Positions 38,800 through 47,761 of a stretch of 64,000 bases of DNA are shown piece by piece. Positions within the stretch are counted from its first letter, which is position 1; each line of letters opens with the position of its first letter. Under the pieces are notes generated by a model that was not told the origin of the DNA, searched no databases, and saw only the letters and a program-made list of their open reading frames with translations. Both the position numbers and the translations under genes were made by a program. The stretch is from Gottfriedia acidiceleris (GTDB taxonomy: Bacteria > Bacillota > Bacilli > Bacillales > Bacillaceae_G), in NCBI RefSeq assembly GCF_002128425.1, contig NZ_NESS01000006.1:62001-126000 (forward strand), read 5' to 3'.

Positions 38800-39645
38800 A
38801 TGATGAAAGTAATAGGCTTAGGTGACAATGTTGTAGACAAATATGAACATATTCGGACGATGTATCCTGGTGGAAATGCATTAAATTTCGCAGTATACGC
38901 GAAAAGGCTTGGTGTAGATTCAGCATTTCTAGGCGCTTTTGGAACTGACAAAGAAGCTGAACATGTGCAGGAAAGCATTAATCAAATAGGATTGGATACC
39001 AGTCATAGCAGAATTTATGAAGGTGAAAATGGTTGTGCAAGAGTTGACTTGAAAGACGGAGATCGAGTGTTTATAGGTAGTAATCGCTGCGGAGTGTTAA
39101 GAGAACAAGGATTAAATTTAACGGTTGAAGATTTAAACTATATTAAAGAATTTGATTTAGTACACTCAGGCTTATATGGATTTGCAGAAGAGGAGTTACC
39201 AAAAATTAAAGAATTAGGTGTTCCTATTGGCTTCGATTTTTCATCTGATTTTACGGAAAATAAAATAAACGAAATCGCTCCATTAGTAGATTACGCCTAC
39301 TTTTCATCTAGTCATTTAACATTAGATGAAATGCTGAATCTTATGTTAAAAGTATCAAGTTTGGGATGTAAATTGGTGCTGTGTACGATGGGAGAAAAAG
39401 GAGCTTTATTATTTAATGGAACTAAATTTTATATACAGGAACCAAAGCTTGTAAAAGCGACTGACACAATGGGAGCAGGTGATTCCTTTATTACTAGTTT
39501 CATGGTGAACTACTTAAACAAACTGAATGATGGCGTTTTAGATGAAAATCAGATCATTATTGAAAGCCTTGAAAAAGCAGCTGACTTCTCTTCAAAGCAA
39601 TGCCTAGTTGATGGTTCATTTGGATATGGGAAGGTTTATGAATAA
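38800..39645 (+). CDS. frlD: Fructoselysine 6-kinase (FrlD-like PfkB sugar kinase)
   Basis: 281 residues of the ribokinase/PfkB family. YPGGNALNFAVYAKRLG is near the N-terminus, and the catalytic signature DTMGAGDSF is near residue 225. The short N-terminus and the GDNVVDKY opening match FrlD, which phosphorylates fructoselysine at C6. The order kinase, epimerase and deglycase supports this. ATG at 38800 or 38803; the second is better spaced from GTGAGG. Confidence 0.87.
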   Translation: MMKVIGLGDNVVDKYEHIRTMYPGGNALNFAVYAKRLGVDSAFLGAFGTDKEAEHVQESINQIGLDTSHSRIYEGENGCARVDLKDGDRVFIGSNRCGVLREQGLNLTVEDLNYIKEFDLVHSGLYGFAEEELPKIKELGVPIGFDFSSDFTENKINEIAPLVDYAYFSSSHLTLDEMLNLMLKVSSLGCKLVLCTMGEKGALLFNGTKFYIQEPKLVKATDTMGAGDSFITSFMVNYLNKLNDGVLDENQIIIESLEKAADFSSKQCLVDGSFGYGKVYE

Positions 39646-40484
39646 TGGGATCAACACCATTAATAAGTAGAGAACAAATAGCCGGGATGAATATCCATTA
39701 TATGCGCTACTCATTGGATTATTTTTTGGATGCTCAAGTGAAAGCGGGAATTAAAAGCCTGGAATTTTGGACAGGTGTTCCACATTATTATTTAGATCCA
39801 ATGACTTACTCTGATTGCAAAGAACTAAAACAAAAAATTAACTCAAGGGGTTTGGAAGTAAAGGTCTTTACACCAGAAAACTGTATGTATCAATATCAGT
39901 TTGCAGCTTCCAAACCAGAAATTTTTGAAAAAAGCTTTCAATATTTTTCAAACGGAATTAAAGCAACGGCTGAATTAAGCTGTTCAATCATGCAGTGCAA
40001 TTCGGGATGGGGCTACTATGATGAAGATCGTGAAGAAGCTTGGAAACGATCAAGAGAGATGCGCTCAAGGTTAGCTGATGTAGCACAACGTGAAGGAATT
40101 ACATTAGCGTTGGAAAGCTTGCGTCCAGAAGAATCTAATCTTGTCATTACTGTAAATGATGCTAAAAGAATGTTTGATGAAATTAACCATCCTAATTTGA
40201 AGATTCTCATCGATACGACGGCAATGGGAGTAGCAGGTGAAACATTGCAGGACTGGTTTGATATTTTTGGAAGCGAAATTGTCCATATGCATTTTGTTGA
40301 TGGAAATCCTTATGGACATCTTATATGGGGTGATGGTACTCACAACTTGAAGGAATTTTTGATGACGCTTAAAAAGAACTGTTATACAGGTTGTTTAGCG
40401 CAAGAAATTACGGATGCTAGGTATTTTAAAGACCCTGCTAGTCACGATATTAGAAATATGAAGGCTTTTGAACAATTTATGTAA
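39645..40484 (+). CDS. frlC: Fructoselysine 3-epimerase-like TIM-barrel protein (FrlC-like)
   Basis: 279 residues of the sugar-phosphate isomerase/epimerase (xylose-isomerase-like TIM barrel) family. Metal ligands are suggested by LALESLRPEESN, LIDTTAM, IVHMHFVDGNPYGH and the final AQEITDARY. It likely converts psicoselysine to fructoselysine so that FrlD can act on it. Its ATG overlaps the frlD stop (TAATG). Confidence 0.85.
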   Translation: MGSTPLISREQIAGMNIHYMRYSLDYFLDAQVKAGIKSLEFWTGVPHYYLDPMTYSDCKELKQKINSRGLEVKVFTPENCMYQYQFAASKPEIFEKSFQYFSNGIKATAELSCSIMQCNSGWGYYDEDREEAWKRSREMRSRLADVAQREGITLALESLRPEESNLVITVNDAKRMFDEINHPNLKILIDTTAMGVAGETLQDWFDIFGSEIVHMHFVDGNPYGHLIWGDGTHNLKEFLMTLKKNCYTGCLAQEITDARYFKDPASHDIRNMKAFEQFM

Positions 40485-40519
40485 ATCTATAAAAATTAAC
40501 ATTATTGGAGGAGAAACAA

Positions 40520-41488
40520 GTGGAATTAAAGTACATAATTAACCAAATCCAAGAAAAACAACCAAATATAAAGAGTGTATTTTTTGTAGGCTGCGGTGCT
40601 TCAAAGGCGGACTTATACCCAGCAAAGTATTTCTTAGAAGGAAACGCGAAGCAAGTTCGCACAAGCCTATTTACAGCAAATGAGTTTAACTACGCTACTC
40701 CAGTTTCCGTTGATGAAACGAGTATCGTCATCACATGCTCATTAGGAGGCACTACTCCGGAAACTGTCACAGCCACTTCAAAAGCAAAAGAGCTAGGAGC
40801 ACATGTAATTGCGGTTACACATGTTGAAGATGCTGCTATCACGAAAGATGCTGATTATGTTGTTTACCATGGTTGGGAAGCAAACTATGCAGCTAAATTA
40901 GAAAAAATGACGAAGGTTCTTGGCCTTGCTGTTGAAATTCTTAACCAATTTGAAGGATATGAGTATTACGATAAAATGTTAGATGGCTTCTCAAAAATCT
41001 ATGCTCTAATTGAATCATCGGTAGAGACTGTCCTACCACAAGCAAAAGCATTCGCTGATGCATACAAAGATGAGCCTTATATTTATGTAATGTCTAGCGG
41101 AGCAACTTATGAAGTAGCTTACTCTTTTTCAATCTGCTTACTAATGGAAATGCAATGGATCAACTCAGGAAGCTTCCACGATGGCGAATTCTTCCACGGA
41201 CCTTTCGAAATCGTAGACAAAGATGTACCATTCCTATTATTAATGAATGACGGCCACACTAGAGCAATGGATTCAAGAGCACTAGAATTCCTAAATCGCT
41301 TCGGTGCAAAAACGACTGTTGTTGATGCAAAAGACTTCGGATTAGGCTCCCTAATTGCAAAAGAAGTAGTTGACTACTTTAACCCAATGCTAATTACTGG
41401 TGTAATCAGAACATATGCAGAACAATTATCAATTGCTCGTAATCACCCACTGACAAAAAGAAGATATATGTGGAAATTAGAATACTAA
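40520..41488 (+). CDS. frlB: Fructoselysine-6-phosphate deglycase, copy 1 (FrlB-like)
   Basis: 322 residues with two SIS sugar-isomerase domains. The first has VGCGASKADLYPAKYFL and CSLGGTTPETV; the second has MSSGATYEVAYSFSICLLMEMQW and GEFFHGPFEIVD. The C-terminus HPLTKRRYMWKLEY is characteristic of FrlB. It splits fructoselysine 6-phosphate into lysine and glucose 6-phosphate. GTG 40520 is chosen because it follows GGAGGAG and aligns with the start of the second copy. It is the last gene of the operon. Confidence 0.9.
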   Translation: MELKYIINQIQEKQPNIKSVFFVGCGASKADLYPAKYFLEGNAKQVRTSLFTANEFNYATPVSVDETSIVITCSLGGTTPETVTATSKAKELGAHVIAVTHVEDAAITKDADYVVYHGWEANYAAKLEKMTKVLGLAVEILNQFEGYEYYDKMLDGFSKIYALIESSVETVLPQAKAFADAYKDEPYIYVMSSGATYEVAYSFSICLLMEMQWINSGSFHDGEFFHGPFEIVDKDVPFLLLMNDGHTRAMDSRALEFLNRFGAKTTVVDAKDFGLGSLIAKEVVDYFNPMLITGVIRTYAEQLSIARNHPLTKRRYMWKLEY

Positions 41489-41507
41489 ACTATCATTCTA
41501 TAATAAA

Positions 41508-41544
41508 GCCAAACAGGTATCGTTTAAAGCGATGCCTGTTTGGC
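41508..41544 (+). terminator. Hairpin after frlB copy 1
   Basis: GCCAAACAGGTATCG pairs with CGATGCCTGTTTGGC (one mismatch) around TTTAAAG. The stem is long and strong, but no T run follows, so it may stabilise the 3' end rather than terminate. Confidence 0.6.
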
Positions 41545-41672
41545 ATGGTGATATGAATTGTTAAAAGCGGAAATAAAAAGCTAAAACTGCAAATAGAATT
41601 GGAAAGGTGCAAATAAAACTCCATAAAGAGTGAAGTCTTCCAACTATTGAAAAAGAAGTTGATGAACCCTTT

Positions 41673-42015
41673 ATGAGTAAGTAAATTACGTAATTTTGGT
41701 TTTATACTTACTCATGATCCTTTATGAGTAAGTTAGTTTCATAATTTTGTTTTTAAACTTACTCATGCCCCCTTTATGAGTAAGTTAGTTTCGTAATTTT
41801 GCTTTTAAACTTACTCATGCCCGCTTTATGAGTAAGTAAATTACGTAATTTTGGTATTGAACTTACTCATGCCCCCTTATGAGTAAGTTAGTTTCATAAT
41901 TTTGCGTTTAAACTTACTCATGACCCCTTTATGAGTAAGTTATTTTCGTAATTTTGCTTTAATACTTACTCATGACCCCTTTATGAGTAAGCTTCAAGCT
42001 TTTTTACTTACCCAT
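41673..42015. repeat. Tandem array of seven palindromic units, 52-bp period
   Basis: Seven units begin at 41673, 41724, 41776, 41828, 41879, 41931 and 41983. Each is about 43 bases, opening with ATGAGTAAGT and closing with ACTTACTCAT; the last unit is degenerate (ACTTACCCAT). Units are joined by 8-10-base CCCCTTT-type linkers. The inner part keeps a TAATTTTG block, and units 1 and 4 have an inner palindrome, AAATTACGTAATTT. An eighth half-unit follows near 42025. Each unit can fold as a hairpin. It lies in the untranslated gap between convergent frlB and frlR. Confidence 0.95.
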
Positions 42016-42076
42016 GACCCTTTCTTGAGTAAGTAACCATATCTGCACCAAAATTGACTATGTCATATTACAACAC

Positions 42077-42118
42077 AATAAAAACTTCTCCGTCATAAAC
42101 AGAGAAGTCTTTTTATTA
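42077..42118. terminator. Bidirectional terminator, frlR 3' end
   Basis: ACTTCTC and GAGAAGT arms with A runs on the left and T runs on the right, adjacent to the frlR stop. Confidence 0.8.
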
Positions 42119-42122
42119 CCAT

Positions 42123-42851
42123 TTACGTTGTAATTGTCAAAGCAATTAATTCAGTGCGTGTTTTAAAGTTAGAGGTATGGATCGGGATTTTATTTTCATC
42201 ATAAACGGTTTTATCAATATTAAATAATGTTTCACCAAGTTCACAATCTAAATATTCTGCTTCGAGCTTTCCAGCCGGCACTACAGTGATAACTTTGTGG
42301 GTAGTACAAGCATTCATGTCTACATTATATATTTTTTTTAGTACTTCATAAGTTGAACTATTTTGAAGGAAGTGAGTTGTTAAATTAGGGAAACGTTCCA
42401 ACGAATAGTGAGTTTCATCAAGTGTAAAAGGGTAGTCATCAATAAACATTAATCGAACGAGCCTTAGTATAGGAGTATTAATTGCAATATGTAGCGATTC
42501 TGCAATTTTAGGAGTAGCTTTTAATTCTTCACAAACAATAATTTGTTTGGAAGGATTTTTACCTAATTGTTTGTTAAAGTCTGTAAAACCATCAACCGAA
42601 ACTAATTCTCTTGCAATTTTAGATCGCATGACAAATGTTCCTTTTCCTTGTTTACGCTCTAGTAAGCCTTCATCGGTTAAGTCCTGGATGGCTCTTCTAA
42701 CTGTTATTCGGCTGACACCATAGATTTCACATAGCTCTGTTTCGTTCGGTAGTCTCTCACCTTGTTTATATACTTCTTGCAAAATGGAGTCCTTAATTAT
42801 TTGTTTTAATTGATCATATAAAGGCGTTGAAATTGAATTATTTAGTTTCAT
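42123..42851 (-). CDS. frlR: GntR/HutC-family regulator (FrlR-like)
   Basis: 242 residues. The N-terminal GntR winged helix spans about 1-70 (LYDQLKQIIKDSI, YGVSRITVRRAIQDLTDEGLLERKQGKGTFV), and the rest is a C-terminal UTRA effector domain. In B. subtilis FrlR represses the frl genes and responds to a phosphorylated Amadori intermediate. Three TTATATAA-type dyads lie before its own gene, before frlB2 and before the ABC operon. It is transcribed divergently from frlB2. Confidence 0.9.
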   Translation of the reverse strand: MKLNNSISTPLYDQLKQIIKDSILQEVYKQGERLPNETELCEIYGVSRITVRRAIQDLTDEGLLERKQGKGTFVMRSKIARELVSVDGFTDFNKQLGKNPSKQIIVCEELKATPKIAESLHIAINTPILRLVRLMFIDDYPFTLDETHYSLERFPNLTTHFLQNSSTYEVLKKIYNVDMNACTTHKVITVVPAGKLEAEYLDCELGETLFNIDKTVYDENKIPIHTSNFKTRTELIALTITT

Positions 42852-42880
42852 TTGTTATATGGTCCTTTCGAGCGATAAGT

Positions 42881-42902
42881 CATTATATAATATTATATAA
42901 TG
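42881..42902 (-). promoter_or_regulatory. Perfect 22-bp palindrome, probable FrlR operator
   Basis: CATTATATAAT followed by its exact complement ATTATATAATG, without spacer, 30 bases before the frlR start. It contains the same TTATATAA words seen at the other two frl promoters, suggesting autorepression. Confidence 0.75.
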
Positions 42903-42969
42903 AAAGTGTTTTCATGTATATAACAATTTCGCCGTATTAATTTAAGATTATTAATTTTCAGAATAGTTA

Positions 42970-43025
42970 TTGACTTTATGTGATCTAACCGTTACTATAA
43001 CGTTATATAATGTTATATAATATAT
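42970..43025 (+). promoter_or_regulatory. Promoter and operator of frlB copy 2
   Basis: TTGACT (42970), a 17-base spacer and TACTAT (42993) are followed by GTTATATAATGTTATATAAT at 43002. Sequence and spacing mirror the promoter at 36380. Confidence 0.75.
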
Positions 43026-43041
43026 ATGCGGAGGGATAAAA

Positions 43042-44010
43042 ATGGAATTGAATTATGTCATTTCTCAAATTAAAGAAAAGCAGCCAGAAATTAAAAGTGT
43101 ATTTTTTGTAGGATGTGGTGCCTCAAAGGCAGAATTATATCCAGCAAAATATTTCTTAGAGGCTAATGCAAAACAACTTCGTGTCAGTCTTTATACTGCA
43201 AATGAATTTAATTATGCAACTCCAGTATCTGTAGATGAAACAAGTATCGTTATTACTTGTTCACTAGGTGGATCAACTCCAGAAACGGTTGCTGCAACTA
43301 CAAAAGCAAAAGAATTAGGGGCACATGTAATTGCCGTTACATATGAAAAAGAATCAGCAATCACAAAAGATGCGGATTATGTAGTCTACCATGGCTGGGC
43401 AGCTAATTATGCAGCGAAAATGGAAAAAATGACAAAGGTTTTAGGTTTAGCAGTTGAAATCTTGGATCAATTTGAAGGCTACGAAAATTATTCGAAAATG
43501 CAAGTAGGATTTAACAATATATACGATTTAATCCAACAATCTGTTACTACAGCTCTTCCACAAGCACAGGCTTTTGCGGAAGCTTATAAAGACGATCAAG
43601 TGATTTATGTAATGTCTAGCGGCGCAACGCATGAAGTAGCGTACTCCTTCTCAATCTGTCTACTAATGGAAATGCAATGGATTAACTCAGGAACATTCCA
43701 CGATGGTGAGTTCTTCCATGGACCGTTCGAAATTGTAGACAAAGATGTACCATTCTTATTATTAATGAATGATGGTAGAACAAGAGACATGGATTCTCGT
43801 GCTCTTGAATTCTTAAATCGATTCGAAGCTAAAACGACTGTGGTAGATGCAAAAGATTTTGGTTTAGGTTCTGTCATTCCAACAGAAGTAGTAGATTACT
43901 TTAATCCAATTTTAATTTCTGGTGTATTACGAGTGTATGCAGAGCAACTAGCTAAAGTTAGAAATCATCCTTTAACAAAAAGAAGATATATGTGGAAGTT
44001 AGAATACTAA
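43042..44010 (+). CDS. Fructoselysine-6-phosphate deglycase, copy 2 (FrlB-like)
   Basis: 322 residues, the same length as copy 1 and mostly identical to it by eye, with the double SIS domain and the same HPLTKRRYMWKLEY end. It has its own FrlR-type promoter and is monocistronic. The differences cluster in the 105-185 region. Copy 2 may handle a different glycated amine, or simply raise dosage. GGAGGG precedes the ATG. Confidence 0.88.
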   Translation: MELNYVISQIKEKQPEIKSVFFVGCGASKAELYPAKYFLEANAKQLRVSLYTANEFNYATPVSVDETSIVITCSLGGSTPETVAATTKAKELGAHVIAVTYEKESAITKDADYVVYHGWAANYAAKMEKMTKVLGLAVEILDQFEGYENYSKMQVGFNNIYDLIQQSVTTALPQAQAFAEAYKDDQVIYVMSSGATHEVAYSFSICLLMEMQWINSGTFHDGEFFHGPFEIVDKDVPFLLLMNDGRTRDMDSRALEFLNRFEAKTTVVDAKDFGLGSVIPTEVVDYFNPILISGVLRVYAEQLAKVRNHPLTKRRYMWKLEY

Positions 44011-44030
44011 TCTACCATTTTTAATTAATA

Positions 44031-44068
44031 AAAAGCCGATCTCCACTATTAGGAGCATCGGCTTTATT
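44031..44068. terminator. Bidirectional terminator between frlB2 and the permease
   Basis: AAAGCCGAT and ATCGGCTTT arms with inner GCTCC-like pairing (CTCC/GGAG), flanked by A and T runs. Confidence 0.85.
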
Positions 44069-44079
44069 TATTACTTAAT

Positions 44080-45513
44080 TTACAAATCTAAATCTTTCTC
44101 TAAATTAATACCAATTTTACCTTCTTGTATTCTAGATCTAAATAGAGCCCAGTAAATAACAATTCCAGCAAGAAATAAATATAGGATAACCTTTGTAGTT
44201 GGTAGGAAATCTTTTGGCAGTGTTAAAATACCAACTTCAAATACTAACCAAATAATCGCAAGAATCGTAACAGGAAGTCGCCATTTTCCTAACTTAAAAC
44301 CATCTGCATCCGGTAATGTCTTAATTTTTGTAGCGTATGCGATGACAGTTATTAAGTAAATGATAGCCGGGAGTGCCGCAGACGTACCTATTAATAAAGA
44401 TAATTTTCCAAAATAAAATACAGCAATAATGCCTAGCACAGAAACTAAAATAATCGCATTGTACGGTACATTATGTTTCTTATCTACTTTTTTAAATACA
44501 TTTGAAGCGAAAAACACATTGTCTCTTGAAAGGGCGTAAATAAGTCGTGAAGCAGAAGCCATTATTATTAATCCGCAAGCAAATATCGACACAATAACTA
44601 ATGCAAGGAAGAAATCAGCAACTGCAGTGCCCAAACGTGATTGTAAAATATCAGAAATAGGAGAAGCAGAAGCCATGATTCCATTAATATCTTTAATTCC
44701 CGAAGTAACAATAATTAAGAAAACAAAACCAATTACACCTGCAAGTAACATTGAGTAAACAATAGCTTTAGGTACGGTTTTTTTAGCATCAACTGTTTCT
44801 TCTGCTAGATTTGCTGCTGCTTCAAAGCCTACTAAAGTATAAGAGCCCATTACGACTGCTAGTACAAATGCTGTAAAATAGCTTCCATTTGAACCAACCT
44901 TGTGAGCAGTATAAGTTAATAATGAAAAATCTGCTCCTTTGAAAAATAATACAAAGCTTAAAATAATAATAATCCCAATAAATCCGATTACTTCTGTATA
45001 GACAGCTGAATTGTTAATGATCGTAGCAATCCTTACACCGTAAATATTTAATAATGCTTGTATAACGATTGTAATTAATACGACGGTTGTAAGAACTGTA
45101 GTTGTACTCTTAATACCAAATAAATCAAGAAAAATCGGTGCTACACCATAATCAACGGTAGGTACAACGATAATTAAGTAACATAACGCTGCCCAACCTG
45201 TAAACCAACCAAATCCTCGATTCGTTAAACGGCTAACCCATTGGTATACATAGCCACTTAAAGGAATTTTGCTCGATAAATCTGCAAATATTAAAGCTAC
45301 AAGTAAATGTCCCACCATTACAAATGGCCATGTCCAAATTCCAGCAGGCCCGGCTGCTCCTAAAGCAAGGCTATAAGAGCTAAAAATACCAGTTGTAATT
45401 GAGATAAACGAGAACGCAACTGCAAATGAACTGAAAAATTTTAATGATCGCTGTAATTCCTGTTTGTAGTTAAACGATTGTAAAGCATCTGAATCAATAC
45501 CTTGTTTACTCAT
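44080..45513 (-). CDS. APC-superfamily amino acid permease
   Basis: 477 residues with about 12 membrane segments of the ACT/BAT1-like subgroup (SFISITTGIFSSYSLALGAAGPAGIWTWP, GFEAAANLAEETVDAKKTVPKAI). It could take up an amino acid, GABA or fructosyl-amino acid. The frl neighbourhood hints at the last, like E. coli FrlA (inference). GGAGGAG precedes the start. It is convergent with frlB2 and divergent from puuP. Confidence 0.85.
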   Translation of the reverse strand: MSKQGIDSDALQSFNYKQELQRSLKFFSSFAVAFSFISITTGIFSSYSLALGAAGPAGIWTWPFVMVGHLLVALIFADLSSKIPLSGYVYQWVSRLTNRGFGWFTGWAALCYLIIVVPTVDYGVAPIFLDLFGIKSTTTVLTTVVLITIVIQALLNIYGVRIATIINNSAVYTEVIGFIGIIIILSFVLFFKGADFSLLTYTAHKVGSNGSYFTAFVLAVVMGSYTLVGFEAAANLAEETVDAKKTVPKAIVYSMLLAGVIGFVFLIIVTSGIKDINGIMASASPISDILQSRLGTAVADFFLALVIVSIFACGLIIMASASRLIYALSRDNVFFASNVFKKVDKKHNVPYNAIILVSVLGIIAVFYFGKLSLLIGTSAALPAIIYLITVIAYATKIKTLPDADGFKLGKWRLPVTILAIIWLVFEVGILTLPKDFLPTTKVILYLFLAGIVIYWALFRSRIQEGKIGINLEKDLDL

Positions 45514-45756
45514 AAATCATCTCCTCCAAATTCAAAATTTATTAACAGAATTTTCTTATAATTAAACTCATAGTTAGTCGGACTTGATTAACTAAAAGTA
45601 TTATTATCGATCAATTACAAAATGTACATATTTTGCTCGAACCTAACATTGGGCAGAGTGATATTTTACAGTTAACAATGCAACTTCCGTGCCAGTCTAA
45701 TAGATGGTACTAATTTCAGAGATTCATAAAAAAAGAGAATTAGATCCTATGAGGTC

Positions 45757-45772
45757 TTGAATAATGTATGCA
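45757..45772 (+). promoter_or_regulatory. Candidate enhancer (UAS) for the puuP promoter
   Basis: TTGAATAATGTATGCA resembles the TTGAATAATTCATGCA motif upstream of the glutamate dehydrogenase promoter. It lies about 130 bases before the -24 element. Confidence 0.4.
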
Positions 45773-45903
45773 GGAATGAATAACAACTAGGCTGATCATA
45801 AAAGTAGATTATAGGGAAAGGAATTTCGCTTTTTCTATCAATACTTAATAATTTCAAAGCAATAGTAGGTGTTCTTTATAACGTTTACAAAAAATTAATA
45901 TTT

Positions 45904-45919
45904 TGGCATAAAACTTGCA
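45904..45919 (+). promoter_or_regulatory. Sigma-54 (-24/-12) promoter of puuP
   Basis: TGGCAT at 45904, five bases, then TTGCA at 45915. A strong AAAGGAGG follows at 45953, but the first usable start is puuP at 46041. Confidence 0.88.
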
Positions 45920-46003
45920 GTTCTAAAATAAGACTTATTTAAATATTCAAAAAAAGGAGGTTTCTGTCGGAAAAGTAAGAATTATAAGGAAGAGTATTTA
46001 TGG

Positions 46004-46017
46004 TGTAAGCGCTTAAT
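46004..46017 (+). promoter_or_regulatory. cre-like site in the puuP leader
   Basis: TGTAAGCGCTTAAT has the TGTAAGCGCTT core of a CcpA site, with two mismatches at its end. Its position about 85 bases downstream of the sigma-54 promoter would suit roadblock repression. Confidence 0.5.
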
Positions 46018-46040
46018 TTGAGACGAAGGGGATATGATAG

Positions 46041-47378
46041 GTGGAAAATAAAACACAGTTAAAAAGATCCTTAAAGTTATGGCAAGTAGTTATGATGGGG
46101 TTAGCCTATATGACCCCAATGGTTGTTTTCGACACATTTGGAATTGTATCTGATATTACTGATGGTCACGTACCGAGTGCATATATTATAGCTTTAATTG
46201 GAATGTTATTTACAGCTGTTAGCTATGGTAAATTAGTAAGAGTATTTCCTGAAGCTGGGTCTGCATATACTTACACCCAGAAAGCGATTAGTGGTCACTT
46301 AGGTTTTCTAGTAGGATGGTCATCATTACTAGATTACTTGTTCCTACCAATGGTAAATGCTTTATTAACTAAAATTTACTTAAACGCACTTTTTCCAAAT
46401 GTTCCAACTTGGATTTGGGTAGTTGGATTTGTAGGGCTAGTTACTTTCTTAAACTTAAGAAGTATAAATATGCTGGCGAATTTCAATACTTTCTTTGTAT
46501 TAATTCAGCTTGCAATTATGGTTGTCTTTATCATTCTAGTAATCCAAGGCTTACATCATGGAGAAGGATACGGTGAATTCAGTATTAAACCAATTTTTAA
46601 TGCAGGAATGCATTTTGGTTCATTAGTAACCGGTGCAACAATTCTTTGCTTCTCATTTTTAGGTTTTGATGCTGTTTCTACTTTATCAGAAGAAGCAATT
46701 AACCCTGCAAAAACAATTCCTAAAGCAATTCTATACACAGCTCTTTGGGGAGGAGTAATTTTCACAGTTACAGCATTTTTCATTCAATTATACTATCCAG
46801 ATATATCTAGATTTAAGCATCCAGATGCTGCATCACCAGAGATTGCATTATATGTAGGAGGTAAATTATTTCAGTCAATATTCTTATGCATTACCTTTAT
46901 TAATACACTTGCTTCTGCATTGGCGTCACATGCAAGTGTCTCACGTTTGTTATATGTAATGGGACGCGATAAAGTTTTCCCAGATAAATGGTTCGGATTT
47001 GTTCATCCAAAATGGAAAACACCAGCATTTAACGTAATTTTCGTTGGTGCGATTTCATTATCAGCAATCTTTTTCAACTTGGTAACTGCCACTTCATTAA
47101 TTAACTTTGGAGCATTAATGGCATTTACTTTTGTTAATTTATCAGTCATTAATCATTTTTACATTCGAGGAAAGCACAGATCTGTCAAAGGCTTCTTTTC
47201 TTATCTGATTTTGCCTTTAATCGGAGCCGCATCTGTAGCAATCCTATGGTTCAACATAGAAAAAAGCTCGTTAATAATGGGAACAATTTGGTTCGTTATT
47301 GGTTTATTATATTTAATTTATCTTACTAAGGCATTCCAAATCGGACCTCCTAAATACGAAGAAGAAGCTGCAGTGTAG
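46041..47378 (+). CDS. puuP: Putrescine/cadaverine importer (PuuP-like APC permease)
   Basis: 445 residues, about 12 membrane segments. Long stretches follow E. coli PuuP almost word for word: [73 protein letters not shown] and [19 protein letters not shown]. It imports a diamine with protons. It starts at GTG behind GAAGGGG. Sigma-54 control and the downstream catabolic genes fit use of cadaverine or putrescine as a nitrogen/carbon source. Confidence 0.92.
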   Translation: MENKTQLKRSLKLWQVVMMGLAYMTPMVVFDTFGIVSDITDGHVPSAYIIALIGMLFTAVSYGKLVRVFPEAGSAYTYTQKAISGHLGFLVGWSSLLDYLFLPMVNALLTKIYLNALFPNVPTWIWVVGFVGLVTFLNLRSINMLANFNTFFVLIQLAIMVVFIILVIQGLHHGEGYGEFSIKPIFNAGMHFGSLVTGATILCFSFLGFDAVSTLSEEAINPAKTIPKAILYTALWGGVIFTVTAFFIQLYYPDISRFKHPDAASPEIALYVGGKLFQSIFLCITFINTLASALASHASVSRLLYVMGRDKVFPDKWFGFVHPKWKTPAFNVIFVGAISLSAIFFNLVTATSLINFGALMAFTFVNLSVINHFYIRGKHRSVKGFFSYLILPLIGAASVAILWFNIEKSSLIMGTIWFVIGLLYLIYLTKAFQIGPPKYEEEAAV

Positions 47379-47394
47379 TAAACGCACAATGAAG

Positions 47395-47431
47395 AAAAGC
47401 CACAAGGTAATTAATTTCCTTGTGGCTTATT
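47395..47431 (+). terminator. Terminator after puuP
   Basis: AAGCCACAAGG and CCTTGTGGCTT form a perfect 11-bp stem followed by ATTTGTG. Confidence 0.75.
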
Positions 47432-47484
47432 TGTGTTTGGGACCACTCCTTAATACTTTGTTCGCATTTCCCTTTTCCTAGTTC

Positions 47485-47546
47485 ATGCTTATTGAGTAAT
47501 TCAATTATGAATAATGATTAATGCAAAATTGAATAATTCATGCATT
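47485..47546 (+). promoter_or_regulatory. Candidate tandem enhancer sites (UAS) of the dehydrogenase gene
   Basis: ATGCTTATTGAGTAATTCA at 47485 and ATGCAAAATTGAATAATT plus CATGCATT at 47521 are two copies of one dyad-like motif. The second ends about 165 bases before the -24 element. An ATGCAAAATTGAATAATT word also occurs before the promoter at 52512. Confidence 0.55.
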
Positions 47547-47709
47547 TAATCATATAACCACTAAATGATCGAGTTTGGTTTTTGACGAAAAAAATGACTT
47601 ATAAGGATCATTTTAAAAAATATAAAAAGTAATTAAAGTCTAATGATTGCCTTTCTAATAAGCTTTCGTCTGTTTTATCACTTCACAAAATTATGAAATG
47701 AATTCAAGT

Positions 47710-47725
47710 TGGCACAGGAATTGCT
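47710..47725 (+). promoter_or_regulatory. Sigma-54 (-24/-12) promoter of the glutamate dehydrogenase gene
   Basis: TGGCAC at 47710, five bases, then TTGCT at 47721; full consensus. The gene starts 37 bases downstream. Confidence 0.92.
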
Positions 47726-47761
47726 ATTAACTTTTTAAAAATAACTAATGAGGTGTGTAAA

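Noticed and set aside
41673-42015. CRISPR array
   Set aside because: Regular spacing suggested it, but both the palindromic arms and the interior are repeated; there are no unique spacers and no cas genes in the window.
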